Assembly: GCA_029983555.1 (NCBI GenBank)
Contig: JASBZH010000001.1
Span: 38,289-102,288 of the forward strand
Direction of reading: 5' to 3'
Length of the DNA stretch: 64,000 nt
From: Peptoniphilus sp.
GTDB lineage: Bacteria; Bacillota; Clostridia; Tissierellales; Peptoniphilaceae
The first letter of the stretch is position 1, and each line of letters opens with the position of its first letter. A program made the position numbers and the translations under genes. The notes under the pieces are model-generated. The model worked only from the letters and a program-made list of their open reading frames with translations, made no database searches and was not told the DNA's origin. This document shows, piece after piece, positions 38,206 to 48,501 of the stretch.

Positions 38206-41200
38206 CTAGTCATTTAACTTTACAGAATAAAGCGTACTTATTCCCTTTTCTTCCATAGTTACACCATACATGCTCTTTGCTATTTCCATAGTTAACTTTC
38301 TGTGCGTTATTATAATAAATTGAGTTCCTTTTAAAGTTTGAAGATACTCTGCATACCTCTTGATATTCGCATCATCAAGAGCTGCATCAATCTCATCCAA
38401 TATACAAAAAGACGCAGGTCTTACTTTTAATAGAGCAAATAAAAGTGCCACTGCAGTAAGAGCCCTCTCTCCTCCAGAAAGTAAGCTAAGAGATTGCAGT
38501 CTCTTTCCTGGCGGAGAAGCTTTTATCTCAATTCCAGACTCTAAAATATCTCCTTCGATATTTATTTCAGCATGTCCACCATTAAATAGTATTTTAAAAA
38601 TGCGTTCAAAATGAGATGAAATCTCCCCTATGGCATCTTTAAAACTTTTTTTCATCTCAGAATCCAATTTTAATAGAATTGATTCAATTTCCTCTTTCGC
38701 ATCAATTAAATCATCTCTCTGTTTAGAGTAAAAATCAAGTCTATCACTTACTAATTTATACTCTTCAATAGATCCCACATTGACTTCACCATAATTTTTC
38801 ACTTTTCTGCGAAGCGATTTTACAAGTTTTTCAGGAACATCAGGAATATCTTTTATTTCCTTAATATCTTTTTTTGAAACATCATATTCTTCTTCTATTC
38901 TAGATATATTAGAAGAAATAGAATCTCTTTTAACTTCTATTTTGTATTTTCGATTTTCGCGTTCATTTTCGTTTTTTAATAACTTTTCATTTATCTTTAC
39001 TATCTCTTCTTTGTGAAGATTTAACTTTTCATTATTTTTAAATATTAATTCTTCTATCTCGCTTATGTCATTTTTTAAAATAGATATTTCTTCTTCAATG
39101 GCATCAGATGATACTAAAGAACTTGAAAGTTCTTGAGACTTTTGTTGTAAAGTTTTTTCATCTTCTTTTAGTTGTTCTTCTAATTCTTTAATAAAATTAT
39201 TAGATTCTTCAATTGATTTTTCTACTCTCTCAATTTCCATCAAATTGTATGATGATTTTTCTTTATTCTCTTTTTGAAGCAAAATTAGATCTAGGCGAGA
39301 AGATTTATATTTTTCAAGTTCATTTTTTAAATCCAAAAACTCAGTGTCCTTATCCATATTGTCAGAAAGCTCATCGAGTTTTTTTAATTTATATTCAATG
39401 AGATTATTATTAGTTGTGAGATTTTTAGAATCTTCTTCGATACTTGTGACAATTTCAGACTTTTCTTTCAAATATCTACTTAAGTAATCTTCGTTTATTT
39501 CATTACTTTGTTTATTTTTTAAAATATTATTGTCAATTGAATCTAACTTCTGGGACAACTCATTTAACTTTTCTTTTAAATTTTCAAATTTATCTATAAG
39601 CAAGTTATATTCGTTTTGTTTATCTGATAATAAATTTTCGGTTTTTTCTCTTTCTAAATTCTTATTTTTTACTTCCTTAGAAAGTTCTAAAATCTCATTT
39701 TTTCTCTGAATAAATGAAGCATTGTGATGATTTAAACTTCCTCCAGTAATTGATCCAGATGTATTAAAAACTTCTCCTGCAAGTGTAACGACTTTGATGT
39801 TGTATTTTTTTGAAAGGCTTGCACCGTGTTCATAATTATCTGCAATTAGTACATATCCAATTAAATTTTCAAAAATGTCTCTAAACTTATTATCAAAACT
39901 TATAAGATCAGATGCAATTCCAATTACGCCCTTTCCTGAGATATTCTTATTAGTTTTTCTACTTTTAACTCTATCTAGTGGCAAGAAAGTGATTCTCCCC
40001 ATTTTATTCTTTTCTAGAATTTTTAACATCTTATAAGTTTCAGAGGTGTTTTCTACAATTATATTTTGAGCCATTGCGCCCAGGGCAACGCTTATTGCTT
40101 TTTCATATTCTTCAGAAACACTAAATTTTTCACCAACTGGTCCATATAAAGAATTTTGAAATATATTCTTGTTATTAGAATAGTTCATAAAAGTTTTAAC
40201 TGATCTATTGTATCCTTCAAAATTAGACTCCATATTTTCCAAAATCTTAAGTCTTGTGGCCTTTTCATTTAGTTCGTTGGTCAAAGAACTTAATTTTTCA
40301 TTTTGATTTTGACAAAATCCTTTTAATTTTTCCAATTCGCTTTGAATGCTATTAAGCGAATTCAACAGATCTCTTTTACTATTTAGTTTTTCTTTTTTTT
40401 CACTTTCCAAACTTTCAATTAGAGATTTAAATTCTTTTTTATTATTTTCAAAATTTAAAATATTACTATCAATTGAGGATTTTCGATTCTTCTTCTCCTC
40501 AATCATTACACTTAAAGTTTCATTTCTAAACTTAATATTTTCTATCTCGTTATTTAGTATATTCTGATTGGAACTTTTTTCTTTTTCACTCTTTTCTATA
40601 TCGTTAACTTCATTCGATTTAATCTCTATAGCTTTTTCAATTTCTACGAGTTTTTTGCTCAGTTCCTCTTTCTCTTCATCAAAATTATCTTTTTTTGCTT
40701 TAAGTTCTTTTAAATTTTCGCTATAACTATTAATCTTAGAACTTTCTTCTACCTTGTCATTATTTATTCTCTTTACATCTCTATTAAGAGATTTAATCTG
40801 CTCGTCTAAAACGCTAGACTTGACTTTTAATTCCTCTAACTTTCCACCCTTTAATGACAGCTCATCTTTTTTTGACTTGAGATTTTCAGATTGTTCTTTG
40901 CTAAGTGTTTCAATATTGGATTTCTCTTCTAAAATTTCTTTTTTTCTTTTATGTAGAAAGTCAAATTCAAGTTTCAAATCCTTGATGTCTTTAATGAGGT
41001 CTTCAATTTCTTCATTTAAAATCTTTATTTTTTTTGAAACAAAATTTAAATCGATCTCTTTTAACCTGTTATAATCTTCTAAATACCTAGTCGCCTTTTG
41101 TGCTTGGAGTTTTAAATTCTCCTCTTGAGTAGAAATTTCTTGAAGTAAATCTTCAATTCTTACTAAATTCTCCTCAGTCTTTAAGAGTTTATTTTTAGAT

Positions 41201-41727
41201 TGAACCTTTTTGTATTTAAATTTAGATATTCCAGCAGCCTCTTCAAATATAGCACGCCTGTCTTCTGGTCTAGAACTTAAAACAGACTCAATTTTGCCTT
41301 GACCGATTACAGAGTAACCATCCTTGCCAATGCCTGTATCCATAAAAAGTTCTTTTATATCCTTTAAACGACACTTTTTATTGTTAATCAAAAATTCACT
41401 TTCAAGAGACCTATACATCCTTCTAGTTACAGAAACTTCATTATACGGTGTATCTAAAGTCTTATCAGAATTGTCAAAAACTATTGTAACTTCAGCCATG
41501 CCAAGTGGCTTTTTGGAGTCGGTACCTGAGAAGATTACATCTTCCATCTTAGTACCTCTCAAATTTTTAACAGATGTCTCTCCCAAAACCCATGTTATAG
41601 CATCGGTAATATTGCTTTTTCCACTTCCATTTGGTCCAACTATGGCAGTTATTGACTCATTTAATTCAATTGTCGTTTTATTTGCAAAAGATTTAAACCC
41701 TTGCATTGTAACTGTCTTCAAAAACAT
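38206..41727 (-). CDS. smc: chromosome segregation protein SMC
   Basis: The condensin ATPase. 1173 residues, the family length. Walker A GPNGSGKSN is at 31-39. Two long coiled coils flank the hinge (about 510-670, with YGPVGEKFSVSEEYEKAI and SGSITGGS near its end). The C-terminal head has LSGGERALTAVALLFALL and the Walker B FCILDEIDAALDD (about 1095-1110). Its ATG overlaps the end of the upstream radical SAM gene. The order rnc-smc-ftsY is typical of Firmicutes. Confidence 0.98.
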   Translation of the reverse strand: MFLKTVTMQGFKSFANKTTIELNESITAIVGPNGSGKSNITDAITWVLGETSVKNLRGTKMEDVIFSGTDSKKPLGMAEVTIVFDNSDKTLDTPYNEVSVTRRMYRSLESEFLINNKKCRLKDIKELFMDTGIGKDGYSVIGQGKIESVLSSRPEDRRAIFEEAAGISKFKYKKVQSKNKLLKTEENLVRIEDLLQEISTQEENLKLQAQKATRYLEDYNRLKEIDLNFVSKKIKILNEEIEDLIKDIKDLKLEFDFLHKRKKEILEEKSNIETLSKEQSENLKSKKDELSLKGGKLEELKVKSSVLDEQIKSLNRDVKRINNDKVEESSKINSYSENLKELKAKKDNFDEEKEELSKKLVEIEKAIEIKSNEVNDIEKSEKEKSSNQNILNNEIENIKFRNETLSVMIEEKKNRKSSIDSNILNFENNKKEFKSLIESLESEKKEKLNSKRDLLNSLNSIQSELEKLKGFCQNQNEKLSSLTNELNEKATRLKILENMESNFEGYNRSVKTFMNYSNNKNIFQNSLYGPVGEKFSVSEEYEKAISVALGAMAQNIIVENTSETYKMLKILEKNKMGRITFLPLDRVKSRKTNKNISGKGVIGIASDLISFDNKFRDIFENLIGYVLIADNYEHGASLSKKYNIKVVTLAGEVFNTSGSITGGSLNHHNASFIQRKNEILELSKEVKNKNLEREKTENLLSDKQNEYNLLIDKFENLKEKLNELSQKLDSIDNNILKNKQSNEINEDYLSRYLKEKSEIVTSIEEDSKNLTTNNNLIEYKLKKLDELSDNMDKDTEFLDLKNELEKYKSSRLDLILLQKENKEKSSYNLMEIERVEKSIEESNNFIKELEEQLKEDEKTLQQKSQELSSSLVSSDAIEEEISILKNDISEIEELIFKNNEKLNLHKEEIVKINEKLLKNENERENRKYKIEVKRDSISSNISRIEEEYDVSKKDIKEIKDIPDVPEKLVKSLRRKVKNYGEVNVGSIEEYKLVSDRLDFYSKQRDDLIDAKEEIESILLKLDSEMKKSFKDAIGEISSHFERIFKILFNGGHAEINIEGDILESGIEIKASPPGKRLQSLSLLSGGERALTAVALLFALLKVRPASFCILDEIDAALDDANIKRYAEYLQTLKGTQFIIITHRKLTMEIAKSMYGVTMEEKGISTLYSVKLND

Positions 41728-42785
41728 CTATCGTTCACCTTGTAATAATCGCGAATATCTATTAATTCATCTCTTTTTGATAAAACTCTAACTTGAAAAT
41801 CTCCCAACTCTTCTTCTGAAAGATTTAATTTTTTTATATTTAGTTTCGAGATGATTTCATTTTTATTTGCTTTTTTTTGTCCACTTATATTAGAAATGTT
41901 TTTGCCGCTTGCTTTTAATGTAATTTCTTCACTTACATTTTTGCTTTCAAAAAAATAGTTAAGAAGAGAAATTTTCATATAAAAGGACTCGACAAATTGT
42001 CTGTAGGCAGGATGAAAAGCTCCAGCTACAACATCTTTTTCAAAATTAATATTTTCAGTAGGCTGAAGTCCAACTCTTATGACATTTATATTGTCTTTAT
42101 AATAGATATCTAAAATATCTGCCACTATAGGAATAGATTCTTCCAAGTTTAAAGCCTTATATAGTCCATGTTCATATTGATAATTTAAAGCTGTCTCTTT
42201 AATTACAAGAGTCGGATAAATTCTTACACAATATGGATCTAATTTAGTAAATTCTTTAGCTGTATAAATTGATCTAGCATAACTATCGCCAGGAAGTCCA
42301 ACCATTTGTTGAAGTCCCAACTTAAATCCATAATCTTTAATCATTTTGCTTGACTTATATACAACTTCATCATCGTGGCCTCTGTTTGATTTATCTAAAA
42401 CTTCAGCATTAAGACTTTGAACTCCAAGCTCAATTATATCTACTAAATTGTCCTTTAAATTTTCTAATACTTTTTCATCAATTGCATCTGGTCTTGTGGA
42501 AAGTCTAATTTTACTAACAAATCCTTTTTCTTTAAAGTTTTTTGCCACTTCAAGCAGTTCTTTTTGCTTATCAATTCCTATTGCTGTAAAACTACCGCCA
42601 TAAAATGCAACTTCAACATTGTCTTTTCTCTTGAAATAAGAAAGATATTCCAAAATAGTTTTTTCAACATCACTACTTGAAATATCTGTTGAAGCTCCAG
42701 TAATTTTTCTTTGATTGCAAAAAACGCAATCGTTTGGACATCCAAAATGAGGAACAAAAATAGGAATTATATTTCTCTTAGACAT
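41718..42785 (-). CDS. Elp3-like radical SAM protein lacking the acetyltransferase domain
   Basis: 355 residues. The radical SAM motif CPNDCVFCNQ (C-x3-C-x2-C, about residues 16-25), AFYGGSFTAIG (about 58-68), and ELGVQSLNAEVLDKSNRGHD (about 137-156) match the Elp3/YhcC type. The HAT acetyltransferase domain of eukaryotic Elp3 is absent. Such proteins often sit between rnc and smc in Clostridia; a tRNA-modification role is inferred. It overlaps rnc by 8 nt and smc by 10 nt. Confidence 0.88.
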   Translation of the reverse strand: MSKRNIIPIFVPHFGCPNDCVFCNQRKITGASTDISSSDVEKTILEYLSYFKRKDNVEVAFYGGSFTAIGIDKQKELLEVAKNFKEKGFVSKIRLSTRPDAIDEKVLENLKDNLVDIIELGVQSLNAEVLDKSNRGHDDEVVYKSSKMIKDYGFKLGLQQMVGLPGDSYARSIYTAKEFTKLDPYCVRIYPTLVIKETALNYQYEHGLYKALNLEESIPIVADILDIYYKDNINVIRVGLQPTENINFEKDVVAGAFHPAYRQFVESFYMKISLLNYFFESKNVSEEITLKASGKNISNISGQKKANKNEIISKLNIKKLNLSEEELGDFQVRVLSKRDELIDIRDYYKVNDRCF

Positions 42786-43479
42786 TTTTTGATTCCTCCA
42801 AAGCGTTCACGGCAGATTTAGCAGCCATTTGTGTAGCTTTCTTTTTTGTCTTGCCTTGACCCTTTCCAACAACTTTACCATCTAAAACTAATTGACAATA
42901 AAAAGTTTTGTCGTTATCAGGACCTTCTTCTCCAATAATTTCGTACTTGCAAGTCTTGCCTGACTTTTGTATCATCTCTTGAAATTCGGTCTTATAGTCT
43001 CTACTTATATTTTTAATATCGTCGACATTTATATAAGAGTCAAAAAGTCTAAGCACAAACTTTTCACAAACTTCAAAAGAAGAGTCTAGGTATATCGCTC
43101 CTATAAGTGCCTCTATGGCATCGGCAGAAGTAGATTCTCTAAATCTACCGCCATTTTTAATTTCTCCTCTTCCAAAATATATTAATGATCCAATGCCAAT
43201 TTGCTTTGAAATTGCAAATAATAGGTGCTCATTAACACATTCAGATCTAAGTTTAGATAGATAACCTTCAGACTCTTTTGGATATTTTAAATATAAAAAT
43301 TCACCAATTACTAAATCTAAAACAGCATCGCCCAAAAACTCAAGCCTTTCATTACTTTCATAATGGTGCATTCTATTTTCATTAACATAAGAGCTGTGTG
43401 TTAAGGCAGTTTTTAATAAACTGATGTCGTTGAAAAAATAACCAATTTTTTCTTGAAATAGATTTAGTTCATCTTTCAT
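42778..43479 (-). CDS. rnc: ribonuclease III
   Basis: Cuts double-stranded RNA, including rRNA precursors. 233 residues. The catalytic signature NERLEFLGDAVLDLVI (about 43-58) is intact. A C-terminal dsRNA-binding domain (about 160-228) has GKGQGKTKKKATQMAAKSAVNAL. It follows acpP by 6 nt. Confidence 0.97.
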   Translation of the reverse strand: MKDELNLFQEKIGYFFNDISLLKTALTHSSYVNENRMHHYESNERLEFLGDAVLDLVIGEFLYLKYPKESEGYLSKLRSECVNEHLLFAISKQIGIGSLIYFGRGEIKNGGRFRESTSADAIEALIGAIYLDSSFEVCEKFVLRLFDSYINVDDIKNISRDYKTEFQEMIQKSGKTCKYEIIGEEGPDNDKTFYCQLVLDGKVVGKGQGKTKKKATQMAAKSAVNALEESKNV

Positions 43480-43485
43480 ATTAAA

Positions 43486-43713
43486 TCACTGTTCGATTTC
43501 TTCTACATAATCTATTACGTCGCCAATAGTTTCTAACTTTTCTAGATCTTCTTCTGCCACTTCAATATCATACTCTTCTTCAATACTCATGATTAATTCA
43601 ACAAGTTCAATTGAATCAGCATTTAAATCATCTTGAAAAGACATATCTTCGTCGAGCTCATCGACTTCCTTGTTAAAATGTTCTGCAATAAGTTTTAAAA
43701 TATCTTCTTTCAT
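43486..43713 (-). CDS. acpP: acyl carrier protein
   Basis: The carrier of growing fatty acyl chains. 75 residues, very acidic. The phosphopantetheine attachment Ser is in LNADSIELVELIM (about residues 31-43). Its ATG overlaps the plsX stop (ATGA). PlsX takes acyl groups from this protein, so the order is functionally coherent. Confidence 0.96.
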   Translation of the reverse strand: MKEDILKLIAEHFNKEVDELDEDMSFQDDLNADSIELVELIMSIEEEYDIEVAEEDLEKLETIGDVIDYVEEIEQ

Positions 43714-44702
43714 TTATCTTCATCTCCCATTTTTTCCTTTATTTTTTTAACGACTTCATTATTATTAATTTCAATAGCATATTTAGCTGCATTTTTAATT
43801 GCTAGTCTATTAGAGCTTCCGTGAGCTTTAATTATATTACCGTCTATTCCAAGAAGTATTGTTCCACCAACCTCATCAGAATTTAAACCACTAATATTTG
43901 ACTTAACACCTTTTATAAGTTCAAGTTTATCATCTTCGCCTATATTAGATTTTTGTATTTCTTTAAACATTATTTTAGCTAAAAGATTAACTGTTCCTTC
44001 AATACCTTTAAGAAGAATATTTCCAGCAAATCCATCACAAACAACTAAATCGCAATCAGTTGTAAGAATGTCTCTTGACTCAACATTTCCAGCAAAATTC
44101 AAACTAGAATCTTTTAAAAGCTCATATGTCTTTTTAGTTAAATTATTGCCCTTGCCTTCTTCTGCACCAATATTCAAAAGTCCAATTTTTGGATTATTTA
44201 TCTTGAACTGAGTTTCTAAAAATACTTTACCTAAATTTGCAAATTGAAGTAAAAGTTCAGGTGTGGTGTCAGTATTTGCACCAGAATCAATAAGCACAGT
44301 GCTTGATTCTATACCAGGAACATAAACTGGCAAAACCCCACGCTTTATTCCCTTAATTCTTCCAACTATAAATAGTCCTCCAGCAAGTAATGCACCAGTG
44401 CTTCCTGCTGAAATTAAAGCATAGTCCTTATTTTCTTTTATTAATTTAAGGGCAACTACTAATGAAGAATCTTTTTTTCTTCTAATTGCAAAAGCAGGAT
44501 CTTCATTATTTTCAATAGTTTCTTTTGCATCAATTATTTCTACTTTGTCTTCATCATAGACAGTATTACTTAGTACATCTTTGGCAAAGTCCATATCGCC
44601 AACTAAAATAATTTCTGCATCAAATTCTTTGGAGGCATCTAAAGCTCCCATTATTATATCTTCGCGGTTATCTCCGCCATTTATATCAAAAACTAGTTTC
44701 AT
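43710..44702 (-). CDS. plsX: phosphate acyltransferase PlsX
   Basis: Makes acyl-phosphate from acyl-ACP, the donor for PlsY (encoded at 2.3-2.9 kb). 330 residues. Family text includes the MKLVFDINGGDN start, SAGSTGALLAGGLFIVGRIKG (split over about 96-116), the LIDSGANTDTTPELLLQFA block, and VCDGFAGNILLKG (about 211-223). The upstream region has a clear promoter but no obvious FapR-type operator. Confidence 0.96.
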   Translation of the reverse strand: MKLVFDINGGDNREDIIMGALDASKEFDAEIILVGDMDFAKDVLSNTVYDEDKVEIIDAKETIENNEDPAFAIRRKKDSSLVVALKLIKENKDYALISAGSTGALLAGGLFIVGRIKGIKRGVLPVYVPGIESSTVLIDSGANTDTTPELLLQFANLGKVFLETQFKINNPKIGLLNIGAEEGKGNNLTKKTYELLKDSSLNFAGNVESRDILTTDCDLVVCDGFAGNILLKGIEGTVNLLAKIMFKEIQKSNIGEDDKLELIKGVKSNISGLNSDEVGGTILLGIDGNIIKAHGSSNRLAIKNAAKYAIEINNNEVVKKIKEKMGDEDK

Positions 44703-44727
44703 TTTTACCTCCCTTAAGCCTTATCTT

Positions 44728-44756
44728 AATATATATCAAAGTTTTAAAAAAATCAA
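44728..44756 (-). promoter_or_regulatory. sigma-A-type promoter for plsX-acpP-rnc-elp3-smc-ftsY
   Basis: Minus strand: -35 TTGATT (44756-44751), a 17-nt spacer, -10 TATATT (44733-44728), about 25 nt before the plsX ATG. Confidence 0.65.
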
Positions 44757-44785
44757 TATATTATGACTTTCTTAACATATGAAAA

Positions 44786-44801
44786 AAAGACAATTGTCTT
44801 T
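44786..44801. promoter_or_regulatory. 16-bp perfect palindrome upstream of the plsX promoter
   Basis: AAAGACAATTGTCTTT is fully self-complementary and lies 30 nt upstream of the plsX -35 box and 14 nt from the nifJ terminator. It could bind a dimeric regulator; there is no direct evidence. Confidence 0.4.
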
Positions 44802-44814
44802 AAATTATAAATAG

Positions 44815-44852
44815 AAAAATGCGGCCAACTCATTAAAGAGAAAGCCGCATTG
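44815..44852 (-). terminator. rho-independent terminator after nifJ
   Basis: Minus strand: AATGCGGC pairs with GCCGCATT around an 18-nt loop, followed by TTTTC. It lies 29 nt after the nifJ stop. Confidence 0.85.
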
Positions 44853-44880
44853 TAAAAGATTAATTTTTTAATCTATATAT

Positions 44881-47800
44881 TTATTTGTCTTCTTCTGATA
44901 AGTTAAGATAGCTTTTATATCTTTCCATAGCATTTTCTTCAGCTACTTCGTAAAGCTTTTCTGCTCTTTCAGGGAATAATTTCTTAAGTGAAGTATATCT
45001 TACTTCTCCGTTAAGGAAATCTCTGTAAGGTTTAGTAGGTTCTTTAGAATCTAGAGTGAATGGATTCTTTCCTTCTTTCTTAAGTTCAGGATTGTATCTA
45101 TATAGGTGCCAGTATCCAGTTTCAACAGCCTTCTTTTCCTCTTCAACTGAGAATCCCATACCGATCTTAATACCGTGGTTGATACATGGTGCATAAGCAA
45201 TAATTAGAGATGGTCCATTATATGCTTCTGCTTCCTTAATTGCCTTAAGTGCTTGATTCTTATCTGCACCTATTGCAATTTGAGCTACATATACATATCC
45301 GTAAGTTGTAGCCATAAGTCCTAGATCTTTTTTCTTAGTAATTTTACCAGATGCGGCAAATTGAGCTATTGCAGCTGTTGGTGTAGCCTTAGAAGCTTGA
45401 CCACCAGTGTTTGAATAAACTTCCGTATCTAGTACAAGTACATTTAGATCTTCTCCAGAAGCAAGTACATGGTCAAGTCCACCATATCCAATATCGTAAG
45501 CCCAACCGTCTCCACCGATAATCCATTGGCTCTTCTTAATCAAGAATTTTTCAAGTCCTTGTAAGCTAAAGATTATATCGTCAGCTTTTTCATCTCCAAA
45601 ATGTTTATCTAAAACTTTAAGAACATCAGCTGTTGCAAGTTTAGATGATTTATAATCGTCTTTTCCATCAATCCAAGCTTGGAAAGCTTTATTTGCTTCT
45701 TCATCAACGCCTAGTTCAATGAATTCTTCCATTAAATTTTTAATTCTATCTCTTGTTTGAATTTGAGATACCGCCATACCATATCCATATTCAGCATTGT
45801 CTTCAAATAGAGAGTTAGCCCATGATGGTCCATTTCCATGCGCATTTTTGCAATATGGCATTGAAGGAGCAGAACCTCCCCAAATTGAAGTACATCCTGT
45901 GGCATTTGCAATACTCATTCTGTCACCAAATAATTGAGTTACAAGTTTTACATAAGGAGTTTCTCCACAACCAGCACATGCACCTGAGAATTCAAGTAAT
46001 GGTGTTTGGAATTGAGAAGTCTTTACATTAGTAGATTCAATTTCATCTTCTTTTGAACTTACATAATTAGAAGCATATTCCCAATTAATAACTTGTTTGT
46101 GTATTTCATCTTCATATGGGCTCATAACTAGAGCTTTTTCTTTTGCTGGACAAACTTGAGCACAGTTACCGCAGCCTGTACAGTCAAGAGGTGAAATTTG
46201 AATTCTGTAATCATATTGTTTGAAGTCCTTACCAACAGCTTTTTTAGTTTCAAATGTTTCAGGCGCATTAGCTTTTTCTTCTTCGTCTAGTAAGAAAGGT
46301 CTAATTACTGCGTGTGGACATACAAATGAACATTGATTACATTGAATACAGTTTTCAATTTTCCAATGAGGTACATTTACAGCGATACCTCTCTTTTCGT
46401 AACGGCTTGTACCAGATGGGAATGATCCATCTTCCATATCAACAAATGCAGATACTGGAAGATTATTTCCTTCTTGTCTGTTCATAGGAATTAGAATATC
46501 ATTTATAAAGTCAGGTGCTCCTGGGATTTTGCTATAAACTGTATCGTCAGCATCTTTCCAAGAATCTTTAACTTCAACTTTAACTAAAGCATCAATTCCT
46601 GCATCCACTGCCTTATAGTTCATTTCAACGATGTCATCGCCTTTAGCACCATAATCTTTTACTATTGCTTCTTTAAGAAGTTTTTGTGCTTGATCTATTG
46701 GTAAAACTTGAGAAAGTTTAAAGAATGCAGATTGCATTACCATATTAGTTCTTCCGCCAAGTCCAACTTCTGATGCGATCTTAGTTGCATTGATTATATA
46801 AAACTCAATGTCATTTTTAGCAATATACTTCTTCATATAACCTGGTAGATGCTCTTCTAATTCATCTTCAGACCATACTGTATTTAGTAAGAATTTACCA
46901 CCCTTCTTAAGTCCTTTTAGTAAGTCATAAGAATATACATATGATTGTTTAGAACAAGAAATAAAATCAGTTTCTGTTAACAAATATGTTGAAGTAATTC
47001 TGTTATTTCCAAATCTTAAGTGAGACATTGTAACTCCACCAGATTTTTTGGAGTCATAGTCGAAATAACCTTGTGCGTACATATCAGTGTTATCTCCAAT
47101 AATCTTAATAGCAGATTTATTAGCACCAACAGTTCCATCAGAACCGAATCCCCAGAATTTACATCTGATTGTTCCCTTAGGTTCAGTGGTAATAGTTCTA
47201 TTGATTGGAAGTGATTTATTAGTTACATCATCAACGATACCAACTGTAAAATCATTCTTAGGTTTTTCTGTTTTTAGATTATCAAATACTGATAATATAT
47301 CTGTAGGGTTAGTGTCTTTAGATCCAAGACCGTAAATACCACCAACGATTAGTGGTTTATTTTCTTCTTCATAGAATACATTCCTTACATCTAAGTAAAG
47401 TGGTTGTCCGTCTGCACCTTTTTCTTTAGTTCTATCTAAAACTGCAATTCTTTCAACAGTATCAGGAATTGCATTTAAAAGATGTGTTGCTGAGAAAGGT
47501 CTATATAGGTGAACTTTAACTACACCAGTTTTTGCTCCTTCAGCATTTAAGAAGTCGACAACTTCTTCAATAGTTTCTGTTACAGATCCCATAGCAACAA
47601 TGATATCTGTCGCTTCTTTATCTCCATAATATGTGAATAGATCATAATCTCTACCAGTTAAATCAGAGATTTTTTTCATATAATCTTCTGTTATTCCAAC
47701 GATATTGTTGTAGAAATTATTAGATGCTTCTACTTCTTGGAAATAAATATCAGGATTTTGAGCAGTTCCTCTAATTTGAGGATCAGATGGATTTAATGCT

Positions 47801-48417
47801 CTCTTTTTAAATTCGTTTACTGCTTCTTTGTCAATTAACTTTGCTAGATCATCATAATCAAGAACTTCAATTTTTTGAACTTCGTGAGATGTTCTAAATC
47901 CGTCGAAGAAGTGAACAAATGGAACTCTTCCTTTAATTGCAGATAAATGTGCAACTCCTGCAAGATCCATAGCTTCTTGAACAGATCCTGAAGCTAACAT
48001 TGCAAATCCTGAAGCACGTGTAGCCATAACGTCTTGGTGATCGCCAAAAATTGATAGTGCGTGAGAAGCAAGTGCTCTTGCTGCTACGTGGAATACTCCT
48101 GGTAGTAATTCTCCTGCAATTTTATACATATTTGGCAACATAAGTAATAATCCTTGTGAAGCTGTATAAGTAGATGTCAATGAACCAGCTTGTAATGCTC
48201 CGTGAACAGCGCCTGCTGCTCCACCTTCAGCTTGAAGTTCTTTTACCATAACTTCTTGACCAAAAATATTTTTTCTGCCATGAGATGCCCATGCATCTAT
48301 ATGTTCAGCCATTGGTGAAGAAGGAGTAATTGGATAAATACAAGCTACATCAGAAAACGCATAAGCTACGTGAGCGGCAGCTTCGTTTCCATCCATTGTT
48401 TTAAATGTTTTTGCCAT
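44881..48417 (-). CDS. nifJ: pyruvate:ferredoxin (flavodoxin) oxidoreductase
   Basis: Converts pyruvate to acetyl-CoA and CO2, passing electrons to ferredoxin; the central fermentative step in anaerobes. 1178 residues, a single-chain homodimer type. The N-terminal domain has YPITPSSPMAEH (about 24-35). Two 4Fe-4S motifs, CIQCNQCSFVCP (near 690) and CTGCGNCAQVCP (near 745), precede the third-cluster cysteines in CAGCGETPY (near 815). The thiamine diphosphate site is GDGWAYDIGYGGLDH to NTGGQ (about 970-1010). Monocistronic, with its own promoter and terminator; TAGGAGGC ribosome site. Confidence 0.98.
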   Translation of the reverse strand: MAKTFKTMDGNEAAAHVAYAFSDVACIYPITPSSPMAEHIDAWASHGRKNIFGQEVMVKELQAEGGAAGAVHGALQAGSLTSTYTASQGLLLMLPNMYKIAGELLPGVFHVAARALASHALSIFGDHQDVMATRASGFAMLASGSVQEAMDLAGVAHLSAIKGRVPFVHFFDGFRTSHEVQKIEVLDYDDLAKLIDKEAVNEFKKRALNPSDPQIRGTAQNPDIYFQEVEASNNFYNNIVGITEDYMKKISDLTGRDYDLFTYYGDKEATDIIVAMGSVTETIEEVVDFLNAEGAKTGVVKVHLYRPFSATHLLNAIPDTVERIAVLDRTKEKGADGQPLYLDVRNVFYEEENKPLIVGGIYGLGSKDTNPTDILSVFDNLKTEKPKNDFTVGIVDDVTNKSLPINRTITTEPKGTIRCKFWGFGSDGTVGANKSAIKIIGDNTDMYAQGYFDYDSKKSGGVTMSHLRFGNNRITSTYLLTETDFISCSKQSYVYSYDLLKGLKKGGKFLLNTVWSEDELEEHLPGYMKKYIAKNDIEFYIINATKIASEVGLGGRTNMVMQSAFFKLSQVLPIDQAQKLLKEAIVKDYGAKGDDIVEMNYKAVDAGIDALVKVEVKDSWKDADDTVYSKIPGAPDFINDILIPMNRQEGNNLPVSAFVDMEDGSFPSGTSRYEKRGIAVNVPHWKIENCIQCNQCSFVCPHAVIRPFLLDEEEKANAPETFETKKAVGKDFKQYDYRIQISPLDCTGCGNCAQVCPAKEKALVMSPYEDEIHKQVINWEYASNYVSSKEDEIESTNVKTSQFQTPLLEFSGACAGCGETPYVKLVTQLFGDRMSIANATGCTSIWGGSAPSMPYCKNAHGNGPSWANSLFEDNAEYGYGMAVSQIQTRDRIKNLMEEFIELGVDEEANKAFQAWIDGKDDYKSSKLATADVLKVLDKHFGDEKADDIIFSLQGLEKFLIKKSQWIIGGDGWAYDIGYGGLDHVLASGEDLNVLVLDTEVYSNTGGQASKATPTAAIAQFAASGKITKKKDLGLMATTYGYVYVAQIAIGADKNQALKAIKEAEAYNGPSLIIAYAPCINHGIKIGMGFSVEEEKKAVETGYWHLYRYNPELKKEGKNPFTLDSKEPTKPYRDFLNGEVRYTSLKKLFPERAEKLYEVAEENAMERYKSYLNLSEEDK

Positions 48418-48472
48418 TTTTGCCTCCTAAAATTTATTAATTTATTAATATATAACAACCATACTATATATA

Positions 48473-48501
48473 ATTATAGAACTTATTAAAAAATAATTCA
48501 A
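48473..48501 (-). promoter_or_regulatory. sigma-A-type promoter for nifJ
   Basis: Minus strand: -35 TTGAAT (48501-48496), a 17-nt spacer, -10 TATAAT (48478-48473), about 55 nt before the nifJ ATG. Confidence 0.8.
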
